Part shown: in pieces, positions 1-9,765 of the stretch
Layout: each line of letters starts with the position of its first letter
Numbering within the stretch: the first letter of the stretch is position 1
Assembly: GCA_964484145.1 (NCBI GenBank)
Contig: CAZAED010000012.1
Span: forward strand, 1-33,734
From: JAEUSF01 sp964484145
Lineage (GTDB): Bacteria > Patescibacteriota > Doudnabacteria > UBA920
DNA length: 33,734 nt
Direction: 5' to 3'
Made by a program: the position numbers and the translations under genes
Notes under the pieces: generated by a model
Told to the model about the DNA's origin: nothing
Databases searched by the model: none
The model's input: only the letters and a program-made list of their open reading frames with translations

Positions 1-2139
<2,139 letters not shown>

Positions 2140-2273
2140 TTTCTCCGGATTTAACTCCAGAGTATCCCACCAAAATTCTCGTTAAAAAATTTTAGTGTGC
2201 CCGGTACAGAAATTTTAATTCCTTGTACTCGGGTGTTCACAATGTATTTACAAACTTACAATTTTCTTACCCA

Positions 2274-2306
2274 TGAATTATCAATTGGTTGATGATTGAT
2301 AATTCA
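2274..2306. repeat. Perfect 12-bp inverted repeat in rRNA leader
   Basis: Arms TGAATTATCAAT and ATTGATAATTCA are separated by 9 nt. The same ATTGATAATT wording recurs near 2490-2510 and 15995-16065, so this looks like a dispersed AT-rich repeat type rather than a unique regulatory hairpin. Confidence 0.6.
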
Positions 2307-2343
2307 AATATTTAGTTTTTAAAGAACCTGATGATAACATTTC

Positions 2344-2378
2344 AACTCGTCACCCGTTACTCGTAACCTGTCACTAAT
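2344..2378. repeat. Dispersed 14-mer-type repeat (copy upstream of 23S)
   Basis: Alternating CTCGTCACCCG / TTACTCGTAAC blocks, closely similar to the two stretches found inside ligA at 5694-5732 and 6766-6796. Here it is noncoding. Copies both in a spacer and inside a gene suggest a spreading short repeat. Confidence 0.7.
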
Positions 2379-2547
2379 GTTACCCTCATTCAGCTACTGC
2401 CCAATCAGCTCTCTCTGGCCTGATTCCCTAAGTAATAATGGAAAGGCTGTGACCTGTGAGCAGTATATGAATGAAGATAACTAATAATATTTAATTGATA
2501 ATTGATAACTCTTTAGCTACCCTCCTTCGCTAAAGCTTCGAAGGGTT

Positions 2548-2585
2548 GTCGGCCTCTGGCCGACAAAAAAACCGCTTTCGCGGTT
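2548..2585 (-). terminator. Terminator-like hairpin plus second hairpin upstream of 23S
   Basis: On the minus strand AACCGC-GAAA-GCGGTT (2585-2570) is followed by a T run, which is the form of an intrinsic terminator with a GNRA loop. It is followed at once by GTCGGCC-AGA-GGCCGAC (2564-2548). It lies between the promoter at 2716-2688 and the 23S gene, so it either ends a short leader transcript of about 110 nt or is read through or antiterminated. Confidence 0.6.
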
Positions 2586-2687
2586 ATGTAGGCACAAACT
2601 AAATTGGCCAGTTACATAAACCGCTGTGTTTTAAGGCTTAATGAGTTAAAAACCATAGTGTTTGCTTATTAAAATATCGGTTACTAA

Positions 2688-2716
2688 ATAATAAACCATT
2701 CTCTATATATTGTCAA
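2688..2716 (-). promoter_or_regulatory. Near-consensus promoter facing the 23S gene
   Basis: On the minus strand -35 TTGACA (2716-2711) and -10 TATTAT (2693-2688) are separated by exactly 17 nt. This is among the best sigma-70-type matches in the window. It points toward the 23S gene, whose 5' end is about 550 nt downstream, and fits an rRNA promoter. Confidence 0.75.
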
Positions 2717-2967
2717 GGATAAATAGATTTTGGCAATAATATTTTTTCCCGCTTAAATAAGAGGCCAAATAATACTATTAAACACACCTTTTCCCCAAGA
2801 AATACACACTCGGGAGAACTTTTAACAATTTACAATTAACGATTAACTATCTACACAATGCCATTGTGACCAAATGTTAATTGTTAATAGTCAATCGTTA
2901 ATTGTTTTGCCTTAATTGACTCTCTCTCTCTGCGTTTTGTTAAGGTAATGCGGAAAGGGAGGACATG

Positions 2968-3312
2968 ATGTCCGTGATACTCAATGAACGCGAAGTGGAA
3001 GACGTTACAATTGTCGACTGCACCGGAAAAATAACTACGGGAGAAGGCGCCGACAACCTTGACCACAAAATCAAGGACCTAGTGAAGCGCGGTAAGAAGA
3101 AAGTCATCCTCAATTTGGCAGAAACAACTTACGTTGATTCTGTCGGAATTGGCTCTCTGACCACAGGATTCGACCGGCTGCAAAGCCACGGCGCGCAACT
3201 TAAACTCCTATGTCTGAGTAAGCGGGTCAAAGATCTGCTTCAGATAACAAAACTCTACACGACGTTCCAGTGTTTCGATGACGAAAGCGCCGCCGTCGCC
3301 AGCTTTCGTTAA
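2968..3312 (+). CDS. STAS-domain anti-anti-sigma-like protein
   Basis: A 114-residue protein that is one STAS domain, the SpoIIAA/RsbV type. The VDSVGIGSL motif (Ser58) matches the DSxGxxxL site where antagonists are phosphorylated by an anti-sigma kinase; the central ILNL strand before it also fits. Two ATGs are possible (2965 and 2968). GGAGG at 2958-2962 sits only 2 nt from the first and 5 nt from the second, so 2968 is preferred. The base composition is near 50% GC, above its neighbours, and the Shine-Dalgarno is much stronger than those of the pilus genes. No kinase, phosphatase or sigma factor is adjacent, so the partner is unknown. It has its own terminator. Family call is firm; pathway is not. 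Confidence 0.9.
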   Translation: MSVILNEREVEDVTIVDCTGKITTGEGADNLDHKIKDLVKRGKKKVILNLAETTYVDSVGIGSLTTGFDRLQSHGAQLKLLCLSKRVKDLLQITKLYTTFQCFDDESAAVASFR

Positions 3313-3322
3313 CAAACCGCAA

Positions 3323-3364
3323 AAGCGGGCCGGAAGAACATTCCCCGGCCCGCTTCGTTTTTTT
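3323..3364 (+). terminator. Intrinsic terminator of STAS gene
   Basis: An 11-bp perfect GC-rich stem AAGCGGGCCGG / CCGGCCCGCTT with an 11-nt loop, followed by CG and a run of seven T. It starts 10 nt after the stop codon. Confidence 0.9.
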
Positions 3365-3405
3365 CTGTCTACCTACTACTTACTATCCACTACCAACTAT
3401 TCCTG

Positions 3406-4203
3406 CTATTTCTTCCCCACTATTATTACCACATCCGCCGTTGATGTTTTTTCACCACTTGGAAGTACCGTTACTGCCTTTACCCCAAATTGTTTTTCAA
3501 GGCCTGTAACATCTTTACCTGTAAGGTTTATTATTATAGTAGTAGCAAAAGTATTTTTAGAAGCATTGCCTACAGTTTTTATTACGTAGTCTTTTACGCC
3601 TTTAAAAGTATCGGCTACTTTGCCTGCTGCGCCCGGTATGCCGCTGCCGTTACGTATTTCTAAATTTATTGCGCCTTGAAGTGCCCTTGCTTCTGCCCCG
3701 GCTACCTGGCCGGTATTTTTTGTACGGGCGTTTATTATAACGTCCGCGTTTGCGTCGTAAATTACATCTAAATTAGGAAAAGCGACAAGCAAATTTCCAT
3801 CGGTTGCGTATTCATAAAAAGTGTCTGCTTGTTTTAAATCTTTTACCCCGCTTAAAGTCGTAACCTGAGCGTTCTGAGCCTGAGGAAGTAACATATGTTT
3901 GTTTAATTTTTCAAGCGGACTTAAAGCGGAAATATCATTCTTTTCTTTTTGCTCTTTTAGTTCTTTTTGTAAAGAACTTATTTGCTTTTCGAGTGCGCCA
4001 TTTTTACTATATATCCAAAAAACTCCGGCTGTGGCTAAAACAAACAAGGCAAAAAATACAAAGGCATAGGGCCTGGCTTTTTGCGGAGCTGTTCTAACCA
4101 TAACTGGCTCGTGCCTATGCGGAGCTATTGCTTGGAAATTTACATCTTTGGTTTCTTGAGAAATAATTGGCGGAGTTACGCCGTTTGAAAAATTCTTTTC
4201 CAT
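3406..4203 (-). CDS. Membrane-anchored protein with LytR C-terminal domain
   Basis: A 265-residue protein. After a roughly 45-residue cytoplasmic N-terminus comes one transmembrane segment (about 46-66), then a charged coiled-coil (about 70-95), a linker domain, and a C-terminal LytR_C domain (about 175-262) recognised by LEIRNGSGIPGAAGKVAD and the closing VVIIVGK strand. LytR_C domains occur at the end of LCP cell-wall ligases and in stand-alone envelope proteins; there is no LCP catalytic domain here, so it is not a wall polymer transferase. Likely located at the outer face of the membrane. It is the last gene of a minus-strand group after ligA and the DUF2914 gene, 74 nt from the latter. 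Function unknown. Confidence 0.8.
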   Translation of the reverse strand: MEKNFSNGVTPPIISQETKDVNFQAIAPHRHEPVMVRTAPQKARPYAFVFFALFVLATAGVFWIYSKNGALEKQISSLQKELKEQKEKNDISALSPLEKLNKHMLLPQAQNAQVTTLSGVKDLKQADTFYEYATDGNLLVAFPNLDVIYDANADVIINARTKNTGQVAGAEARALQGAINLEIRNGSGIPGAAGKVADTFKGVKDYVIKTVGNASKNTFATTIIINLTGKDVTGLEKQFGVKAVTVLPSGEKTSTADVVIIVGKK

Positions 4204-4277
4204 AAAATATTTATTTTATATAAGTACAGTAGTTATTATAACTTAAACTTTAAAATTGTAAACGCCCCCAAACCCAC

Positions 4278-5366
4278 TTATTCCTTAATTTTTTCCGTTA
4301 TTTCCGCTTTGTCGCTTACTTCAGCTATATTAAACCTTACCCTACCTACAACCAAACCATTTTCTGTTAAAACATTTACTCGCCACTGCCCTGGTAAAAC
4401 ACTATATTTAACTGAATAGGTTCTAAAGCCGCCTTCACGGCCACCCACGACTTTTAAATTTATTCTGTCTTTTGTAACAAATTTTCCGCTCTGTGGGTCT
4501 TTATATTGCCATTCGTGAACGACATTTAAATTTAAACTAGGCGGTGAAAAAATTGCACTATATACATATACCGGCTCACCCGGTAGTTTATGAAAACTCG
4601 GATACAAATTAAAAGTGTCCTTTATACCATAAGCTTCTTCCGTTACAACATAGTTGCCTTGGCTATTTCTTTTAAGACTGTGGTAAACTCCCGAATCTTT
4701 AAGCGACAACGGCAAGGGCGGAATTAATTTTGTAAAATACAAAGTATTTACTAAAACGTAGACTCCTACTATTAAAGCGTATAAAAGTTTTTTATTTTCG
4801 TTTATTTTTTTGCCCGATGTGCGCCTTATTAGCAATAAAAATAAAGCAATAAAAACAAGCGATGCAAGGCCGGACAAAATAAATACTTCTGTGCCAATTC
4901 TATGAAGCAAAACCGGTATTAAATAAATAGCAAAACAAAATACAGCTAAAAAGAAAAGTGAAATTTGAAAAAACAACCTTACAAACTGCCGCTTTAAACT
5001 TTCGTTAGCCCAAAAAGACAAAGCTAAAATAAGCAAAAAAGGCCAGCTGACAAAAATGTCACTGCTCCTAAAATAAAAAACTAAAAAAGTAGACCAAATC
5101 CCACCGTAAAAAAACTGCTGTAAGTTAACTAGCCAAAAGTGAAGACGCGATGGATTTGCCTCATCGCCTTCCTGCTTTTCTATGGAATTGATGAGTACAA
5201 TACAAGTGCCTACTATTACAATATGAGCAACCACCCATAAATTTTCCCAAAATAAATCTACCCGCTTTAAAGTAAGCGCATCAAAAACAAACCCTGCCAC
5301 AAGAGACAGTGAGGATATAGGCCGTTCATATTTTCCGTACCAATTACGGATTTTTGCTAATGGCAT
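4278..5366 (-). CDS. Multi-pass membrane protein with C-terminal DUF2914
   Basis: A 362-residue protein with about seven hydrophobic segments in residues 15-215, then a soluble C-terminal part. The C-terminus has the DUF2914 pattern: VVHEWQYKDP, a middle strand, then RTYSVKYSVLPGQWRVNV and a final GRVRFNI strand (about 285-350). DUF2914 proteins are bacterial envelope proteins without an assigned reaction. The gene lies between ligA and the LytR_C gene. A decayed copy of the ligase C-terminus sits directly upstream of its start codon. Start chosen at the ATG at 5366, preceded by AAGAAG. Confidence 0.75.
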   Translation of the reverse strand: MPLAKIRNWYGKYERPISSLSLVAGFVFDALTLKRVDLFWENLWVVAHIVIVGTCIVLINSIEKQEGDEANPSRLHFWLVNLQQFFYGGIWSTFLVFYFRSSDIFVSWPFLLILALSFWANESLKRQFVRLFFQISLFFLAVFCFAIYLIPVLLHRIGTEVFILSGLASLVFIALFLLLIRRTSGKKINENKKLLYALIVGVYVLVNTLYFTKLIPPLPLSLKDSGVYHSLKRNSQGNYVVTEEAYGIKDTFNLYPSFHKLPGEPVYVYSAIFSPPSLNLNVVHEWQYKDPQSGKFVTKDRINLKVVGGREGGFRTYSVKYSVLPGQWRVNVLTENGLVVGRVRFNIAEVSDKAEITEKIKE

Positions 5367-5371
5367 TCTTC

Positions 5372-5425
5372 TTATTTAATTAATTCCAAAAACTTTTTTT
5401 CGTCTAAAATCTCTACGCCTAATTT
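5372..5425 (-). pseudogene. Remnant of a second ligA 3' end
   Basis: Minus-strand translation of this stretch gives KLGVEILDEKKFLELIK followed by a stop. It aligns with the last residues of the adjacent ligase (LNVEILSEAEFLKLIS) and is even closer to the usual LigA BRCT ending. It is in a different reading frame from ligA and has no start of its own. The two endings are separated by a palindrome at 5430-5464. I interpret it as a leftover of a duplicated or recombined ligA 3' end. Short, but 9-10 identical positions with the same spacing to a stop codon make chance unlikely. Confidence 0.7.
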
Positions 5426-5429
5426 TTAT

Positions 5430-5464
5430 GCCCCGGCAGTAGAACCTTGGGTTCACTACGGGGC
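5430..5464. repeat. Imperfect palindrome between ligA stop and the ligA remnant
   Basis: Outer arms GCCCCG (5430-5435) and CGGGGC (5459-5464), inner arms GTAGAACC and GGTTC-A-CTAC. It has no T run on either strand, so it is not a standard terminator. Its place exactly between two ligA endings suggests it took part in the rearrangement. Confidence 0.6.
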
Positions 5465-5465
5465 T

Positions 5466-7517
5466 TCAGCTTATCAATTTTAGAAATTCAGCTTCGCTTA
5501 GAATTTCTACATTTAAAGTTTTCGCTTTATCTTTTTTACTCCCCGCGCTTTCGCCCACAACTACATAAGAGGTTGCTTTAGAAACACTTTCCGATGTTTT
5601 ACCTCCCAGCTCTTTTATTTTTTTCTTTGCTTCGTCCCGGGACATGGTTTCAAGAGTGCCGGTTATGACAAAAGTTTTGCCTTTAAACTTTCCACCCGTC
5701 ACTCGTAACCCGTCACTCGTAACTATTACTCCATTTTTTTGCAGTTTCGCTATAAATTTCAAATTATCTTTATTTCTAAAATATTTGAAAACACTCTTAG
5801 CCACGACCGGGCCTATGTTCTCTATATTATTAATTTCTTCTTCGGGTGCCCCTATTAATTTATCGAGACTGATGAAATTAGCGGCCAAGTCTTCCGCAGT
5901 CTGCTCACCAACGTGTAAAATACCCAAAGAGAATATAAAACGCGCAAGCGAGACTTTACGGTGTTGATCTATAGAAGCAATAATATTTTCTGCACTTTTG
6001 TCCCCGAACCTTTCTAAACCATCTATATCCGATTTTTTCAAAGCAAAAATATCAGCCGCATCGGAAATAAGACCCTCCTCTTGAAAACGGTCTAAAATTT
6101 TTGGACCGATTTCATATATTTCCAAAACCTGCACAAAATGCTGCATAAACCTACGGTTCTTAGCCGGACATTTGGGGTTTGTGCAGTAGTAAGCAACCGA
6201 TGCTGTCTTTTTTTCTCCCGTGGATCTTTTTTCTACATTGCCATTACAAACAGGGCATTTATCCGGCACCTTAACCCTTTTTTCTTTGCCAGTCCGCATT
6301 TTTGGTAAAACTTCCACCACTTCCGGTATAACATCGCCGGCTTTTTGTATTACTACCGTATCGCCAACCCTAATATCAAGTCGTTCTATTTGGTCTATAT
6401 TATGAAGAGTGGCCTTACTAATAGTAGAGCCGGCAACCAAGGTAGGCTCAAATACCGCAAGCGGAGTAAGTACGCCGGTTCTACCGACATTCCATTTTAT
6501 ATCTAAAACTTGCGTCGTGGCCTTTTCCGCAGCATATTTGTAAGCCGCCATATATCTAGGCGCTTTACCTACAACCCCTAATTTATTCTGAAGCAATAAA
6601 TCATCTACCGATATTACTACACCATCGGTACCAAACAAAAAGTCTGGTCTTAATTTTTCAATTTTATTTACAAACTCTTCTACATCGCTTAAATTTTTAC
6701 AAACCTTCTCATGGTTGTCTACTTTAAAACCAAGTTTTCTTAAAAGCTGATGTTTTTCACTATGCCTCGTCACCCGTAACTCGTCACCCGTAACTACCTG
6801 AGCTACATCGTAAGCAAAAAAATCTAGTCGCCTCGCCGCTGCCAAGACTGGGTCTAACTGACGTAAACTGCCGGCTGCGGCATTTCTGGTATTGGCAAAA
6901 AGCGGTTTGTTTTCTTTGGCTTGAATTTCATTTAGCTCATTCCAAACTTTTTTACTCATAACTGCCTCGCCCCTTACTTCTAAATAATCCGGATACGGGG
7001 CTCTTAAAACTAGAGGGATAGACTGGATAGTTTTTAAATTTTGGGTAATGTCTTCCCCAACGAACCCGTCGCCCCGAGTAGCACCTCTAACAAATTTCCC
7101 ATTTTCATAAATTAAGGAAACTGCTAATCCGTCTAATTTAAGTTCGCAAAAATATTCAGGTAATAAGTTTTCAGGCCCGCCTTGCTCTCGCGAAGTCGAG
7201 GCAGGTATTAACTTCTTAATTCTTTTTTCCCAAGCTTCCAATTCTTCTTTAGAAAACACGTCATTTAAAGACAGCATTCGTACAGAATGTTTCACTTTAA
7301 CAAAAGCTTCCAACGGCTTACCCGCTACTCGGTTAGTTGGGGAGTGTTCGTCTTTAAGTTCCGGGAACTCATTTTCTAAGCTTTTTAACTCCTTTTCTAA
7401 AGAATCTTTCACCTCATCTGTTACTCCGGGCTCGTTTAAAACATGGTACCTATAGCGCAAATCCTCTATTTGCTCCTTTAGTCTTTCTATTCGTTTTTTG
7501 GCATCTTGTTTGTTCAT
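5466..7517 (-). CDS. ligA: NAD-dependent DNA ligase LigA
   Basis: A 683-residue ligase that seals nicks in replication and repair using NAD+ as adenylate donor. Domains in order: Ia domain with the YHVLNEP motif (about 1-65), adenylation domain with CELKLDGLAVSL, where Lys127 of KLDG is the adenylated residue, and TRGDGFVGED; OB fold (about 320-405); zinc finger Cys421, Cys424, Cys445, Cys450; helix-hairpin-helix domain (about 470-580); BRCT domain from about 608. Length is normal. Odd: three surface-loop stretches look repeat-derived. Residues 241-251 and 598-609 are encoded by the 14-mer repeat also found upstream of the 23S, and residues 105-118 overlap a small CTCG/CGAG palindrome. All active-site motifs are intact, so it should be functional. 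It diverges from the LysM gene. Confidence 0.98.
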   Translation of the reverse strand: MNKQDAKKRIERLKEQIEDLRYRYHVLNEPGVTDEVKDSLEKELKSLENEFPELKDEHSPTNRVAGKPLEAFVKVKHSVRMLSLNDVFSKEELEAWEKRIKKLIPASTSREQGGPENLLPEYFCELKLDGLAVSLIYENGKFVRGATRGDGFVGEDITQNLKTIQSIPLVLRAPYPDYLEVRGEAVMSKKVWNELNEIQAKENKPLFANTRNAAAGSLRQLDPVLAAARRLDFFAYDVAQVVTGDELRVTRHSEKHQLLRKLGFKVDNHEKVCKNLSDVEEFVNKIEKLRPDFLFGTDGVVISVDDLLLQNKLGVVGKAPRYMAAYKYAAEKATTQVLDIKWNVGRTGVLTPLAVFEPTLVAGSTISKATLHNIDQIERLDIRVGDTVVIQKAGDVIPEVVEVLPKMRTGKEKRVKVPDKCPVCNGNVEKRSTGEKKTASVAYYCTNPKCPAKNRRFMQHFVQVLEIYEIGPKILDRFQEEGLISDAADIFALKKSDIDGLERFGDKSAENIIASIDQHRKVSLARFIFSLGILHVGEQTAEDLAANFISLDKLIGAPEEEINNIENIGPVVAKSVFKYFRNKDNLKFIAKLQKNGVIVTSDGLRVTGGKFKGKTFVITGTLETMSRDEAKKKIKELGGKTSESVSKATSYVVVGESAGSKKDKAKTLNVEILSEAEFLKLIS
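5694..5732. repeat. In-gene copy of dispersed 14-mer repeat (ligA linker before BRCT)
   Basis: On the minus strand, two tandem units of TTACGAGTGACGGG give residues VTSDGLRVTGG (about 599-609) in the variable linker before the BRCT domain. Very similar to 6766-6796 and 2344-2378. Confidence 0.8.
6766..6796. repeat. In-gene copy of dispersed 14-mer repeat (ligA adenylation domain loop)
   Basis: On the minus strand, alternating GTTACGGGTGACGAG units encode VTGDELRVTR (about 242-251), in a loop of variable length in LigA proteins. The frame used gives almost the same peptide as the other ligA copy. Confidence 0.8.
7179..7202. repeat. 24-nt palindromic element in ligA
   Basis: GCCT ... AGGC outer arms with inner CTCG ... 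CGAG. It encodes part of the 105-118 loop just before the adenylation lysine. A same-length element with the same outer arms lies in the spacer at 22519-22542. Similarity is moderate. Confidence 0.45.
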
Positions 7518-7672
7518 TACTTTAATTATACTCGATGATCTTTTACAATGCCACTTTATGTTATTTGCTAATTTTTATAATTTATGTCGGTTTTGCCTTA
7601 TCCACAAGAAACTTTAGCTAAACTGTGTTAGAATTTAGATGAAAAGTAATATTTCCAAAACAAACTTACGCA

Positions 7673-8062
7673 ATGTTTGAAACCCGTAAAATAGAACTTT
7701 CGCCAAGACTTAAGCTTTCTGTTGGCAGAGGGCTTAGCCAAAATCGCAAATTAAAAATATTTGCTTCAGGTTTATTGCTTTTAGCATTCGGTCTAACAAT
7801 AAATGCAGCTCGATTAATGTTTTTTTCGGAAACCGATATAAGCAAGCAAACCGGCCAAGCTCAAGTTTTAGGGGCAACAGACACTAAACAAACTGAAAAT
7901 ACCAACATAAGTTTTGAAGAGTATACTGTACAAAAAAGCGACACCTTATTTAGTATTAGCCAAAAATTCAACATAAGCTGGACAACTCTTGCAACCTTAA
8001 ATAATCTAAAAAGCCCGTTCCTAGTAAAGCCCGGACAAATTCTAAAAGTACCGAGGGAATAA
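7673..8062 (+). CDS. Membrane-anchored LysM-domain protein
   Basis: A 129-residue protein with one transmembrane segment (about 28-50) and a C-terminal LysM domain (about 82-128: YTVQKSDTLFSISQKFN ... LNNLKSPFLVKPGQILKVP). LysM binds N-acetylglucosamine-containing glycans such as peptidoglycan. There is no catalytic domain, so it may tether the membrane to the wall or be an accessory to a wall enzyme. It is divergent from ligA and convergent with the pilus locus, and has its own terminator, so it is a single-gene unit. Confidence 0.88.
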   Translation: MFETRKIELSPRLKLSVGRGLSQNRKLKIFASGLLLLAFGLTINAARLMFFSETDISKQTGQAQVLGATDTKQTENTNISFEEYTVQKSDTLFSISQKFNISWTTLATLNNLKSPFLVKPGQILKVPRE

Positions 8063-8103
8063 CCGGGACTGGTAACTAAATTGGTTGATTGTAAAATACA
8101 AAG

Positions 8104-8127
8104 AGCCTGTTAATACAGGCTTTTTTT
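8104..8127 (+). terminator. Intrinsic terminator of LysM gene
   Basis: Stem AGCCTGT-TAAT-ACAGGCT followed by seven T. It is enclosed in a wider inverted repeat AAATTGGTT ... AACCAATTT. Confidence 0.92.
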
Positions 8128-8361
8128 GTTTGTTTTTCCTTAACCAATTTCGTGTATGAAATCAGTATTTAAATATTGAAATAATAACCATCCAGACCCC
8201 GCACTTAATGCGTAGGAAGGATCTCTTTTAAAACAAAAGTTTAAGTGGCTCTTCGTCTTCGCTTCTTGAATGTTAAATAGATTAATTACCAATCAAGATG
8301 TACATCAATCTAAAAAAATTTCACAAAAATTTTTTCTACCTATAAATTGCTTTTGTATTTA
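8128..8361. other. Spacer between LysM gene and pilX-like gene
   Basis: About 230 bp between two convergent genes. It contains a small CGCA/TGCG hairpin near 8201-8213 and A/T-rich runs near 8310-8340, but no clear terminator for the minus-strand pilus operon and no gene that I can support. Confidence 0.5.
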
Positions 8362-9765
8362 TTACGGAGTAGTTTTACCTGCCTTATCCCATGTTGCCCT
8401 ACCATCATACAGGGTAAAGGCCATACCATTTAAAATATCAGATGATAAACCGACCTCAGAAGCTGTAACCTCAAGCTTTACCCACTGGCCGGTGGCAGGC
8501 AAGGCTCCCATATAATGATTTGAGGCAGATTCGGCGCAACCGGACCAACAAATACTATTTGCCCCCCAATACGCCCTGTGTGCCCAGCCCGCTGAATTAC
8601 TATTCCACTGAAGCATAACTTGAGTGGGTGGATTACTTGCATCTAAATATACGTAGGCAAATAATCTGTCAGTAGAATTAACAGACAAAGTATCTGCCCC
8701 AGAAGCACTATAAAAATAATGCTGATGCTCGCCATTTCTTAAATTAGATTTATGAGCCAAGCTACCACTAAACTGAGCCGGGTTACTAGAAACCCAATTC
8801 CAGGAATCTCCACCATCTTGACCCAATGTTGCGCTTGGGGGAACCACATCTTCTACCCAAACTGTTTCATTAAGATTTGATCCTGTTACACTAGTTATGG
8901 GGATTGTTGTTCTAATTTTTCTCACAACCCCTTGAGAGCTTGCTGTTATATCCACGGCTTTTGAGCCGACTAATGGTAAACCTTTAGCCACACCGTTTGA
9001 GTCAAAAGTTTCTATTTGTACATGTATGTCGCCCGTTAAACCGGAGTTATAAAAAATTAATTCTTGTTGCAAGTTAGGGTTAATACTAGGCCAACTTGCC
9101 GTGCCCGTTTCCCTGACATTATTATTCGTATTTCCGCTGGTTAAATCATCCCCACTGGCCGGAGTTAACCAATAATAGTTAGAAGTATCATACGGATTAG
9201 AACAAGGGGTACTAGTATATACCTCAGGCCAGGTACCGGAAGGATTTATAGGCTTACTTGGGTCAAACTGGCATAAAAATACTTTTAAATGGTCAGTGTT
9301 ACCTGTATCCAAATAAGTAATTTTTATACGACCATAACCACTCCCCCCGGTAGGACAGTTAGTCATATTGGCGGAATTTGGTGTAAGACATTGTGTATCG
9401 TAAATTGGAAAGCGCGACCTTGTAGAAATAAAATCATAGCTAGTTTTTGGCACAGTGGCCTGAAAAATAGCCGTGGAAATAAAACTTGTATTTGAAGTAA
9501 GGCTAACTGTACCAATACCGTTGTCATAAGGGTAAGTTGTGTCGGAAACGTTTCTCTTAACAGTAAACAAAGCTTCCTCAGAAATAGCATCTGCCGCGTA
9601 ATAAGTAGGTTCTGTACGAGCTAAATCACCTGAAGACCTTATTTCCACAAAAGTCACCGTGGCCAAAGAAAAAGCAATAGAAAGAATTGCTGCCAAAACT
9701 AAAATAGACAACATTAAAGTTACTCCCTGCTGTCCAGTTTTTTTAAATTTTTTATGGATAGGCAT
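8362..9765 (-). CDS. PilX-like minor pilin with large C-terminal lectin-like domain
   Basis: A 467-residue pilin-class protein. Residues 1-14 are a basic prepilin leader ending QQG, then VTLMLSILVLAAILSIAFSL forms the hydrophobic helix. Position 5 of the mature helix is Leu instead of the usual Glu, as is common in PilX-type minor pilins. The middle (about 50-300) is Ser/Thr/Asn-rich. Residues 305-467 form a separate domain with VMLQWNS, HRAYWG, GQWVKLEV and GMAFTLYDGRATWDKAG. I know this sequence pattern from large secreted bacterial proteins, where it resembles LamG-like sugar-binding folds. It is the last gene of the minor pilin cluster (gspH-, pilV-, pilW-, pilX-like) and overlaps the preceding gene by 14 nt. 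Likely at the pilus tip, possibly an adhesin. Confidence 0.8.
   Translation of the reverse strand: MPIHKKFKKTGQQGVTLMLSILVLAAILSIAFSLATVTFVEIRSSGDLARTEPTYYAADAISEEALFTVKRNVSDTTYPYDNGIGTVSLTSNTSFISTAIFQATVPKTSYDFISTRSRFPIYDTQCLTPNSANMTNCPTGGSGYGRIKITYLDTGNTDHLKVFLCQFDPSKPINPSGTWPEVYTSTPCSNPYDTSNYYWLTPASGDDLTSGNTNNNVRETGTASWPSINPNLQQELIFYNSGLTGDIHVQIETFDSNGVAKGLPLVGSKAVDITASSQGVVRKIRTTIPITSVTGSNLNETVWVEDVVPPSATLGQDGGDSWNWVSSNPAQFSGSLAHKSNLRNGEHQHYFYSASGADTLSVNSTDRLFAYVYLDASNPPTQVMLQWNSNSAGWAHRAYWGANSICWSGCAESASNHYMGALPATGQWVKLEVTASEVGLSSDILNGMAFTLYDGRATWDKAGKTTP

Larger units (their letters stand above)
2140..2964. other. Spacer between 23S 5' end and STAS gene: rRNA leader region, no 16S
   Basis: About 825 bp without a convincing protein gene and with no 16S rRNA or tRNA. 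It is AT-rich and full of small repeats: a 12-bp perfect stem at 2274-2306 (TGAATTATCAAT arms), a copy of the CGTCACCCG/CTCGTAAC repeat at 2344-2378 that also occurs inside ligA, several TTAATTGTTAATTG-type runs around 2480-2510 and 2820-2905, a terminator-like double hairpin at 2548-2585 and a strong minus-strand promoter at 2688-2716. It probably holds the 23S promoter and leader, with processing stems near the 5' end (CCCGGTACA and TTGTACTCGGG, about 2199-2233). Confidence 0.6.

Noticed and set aside
2612..2656. A 14-codon leader-peptide-like frame (MVFNSLSLKTQRFM) between the 23S promoter and the terminator-like hairpin
   Set aside because: No ribosome site and no codon pattern pointing to attenuation; too short to support as a gene.
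8270..8515. Plus-strand 81-codon frame
   Set aside because: Mostly antisense to the pilX-like gene and no protein features.
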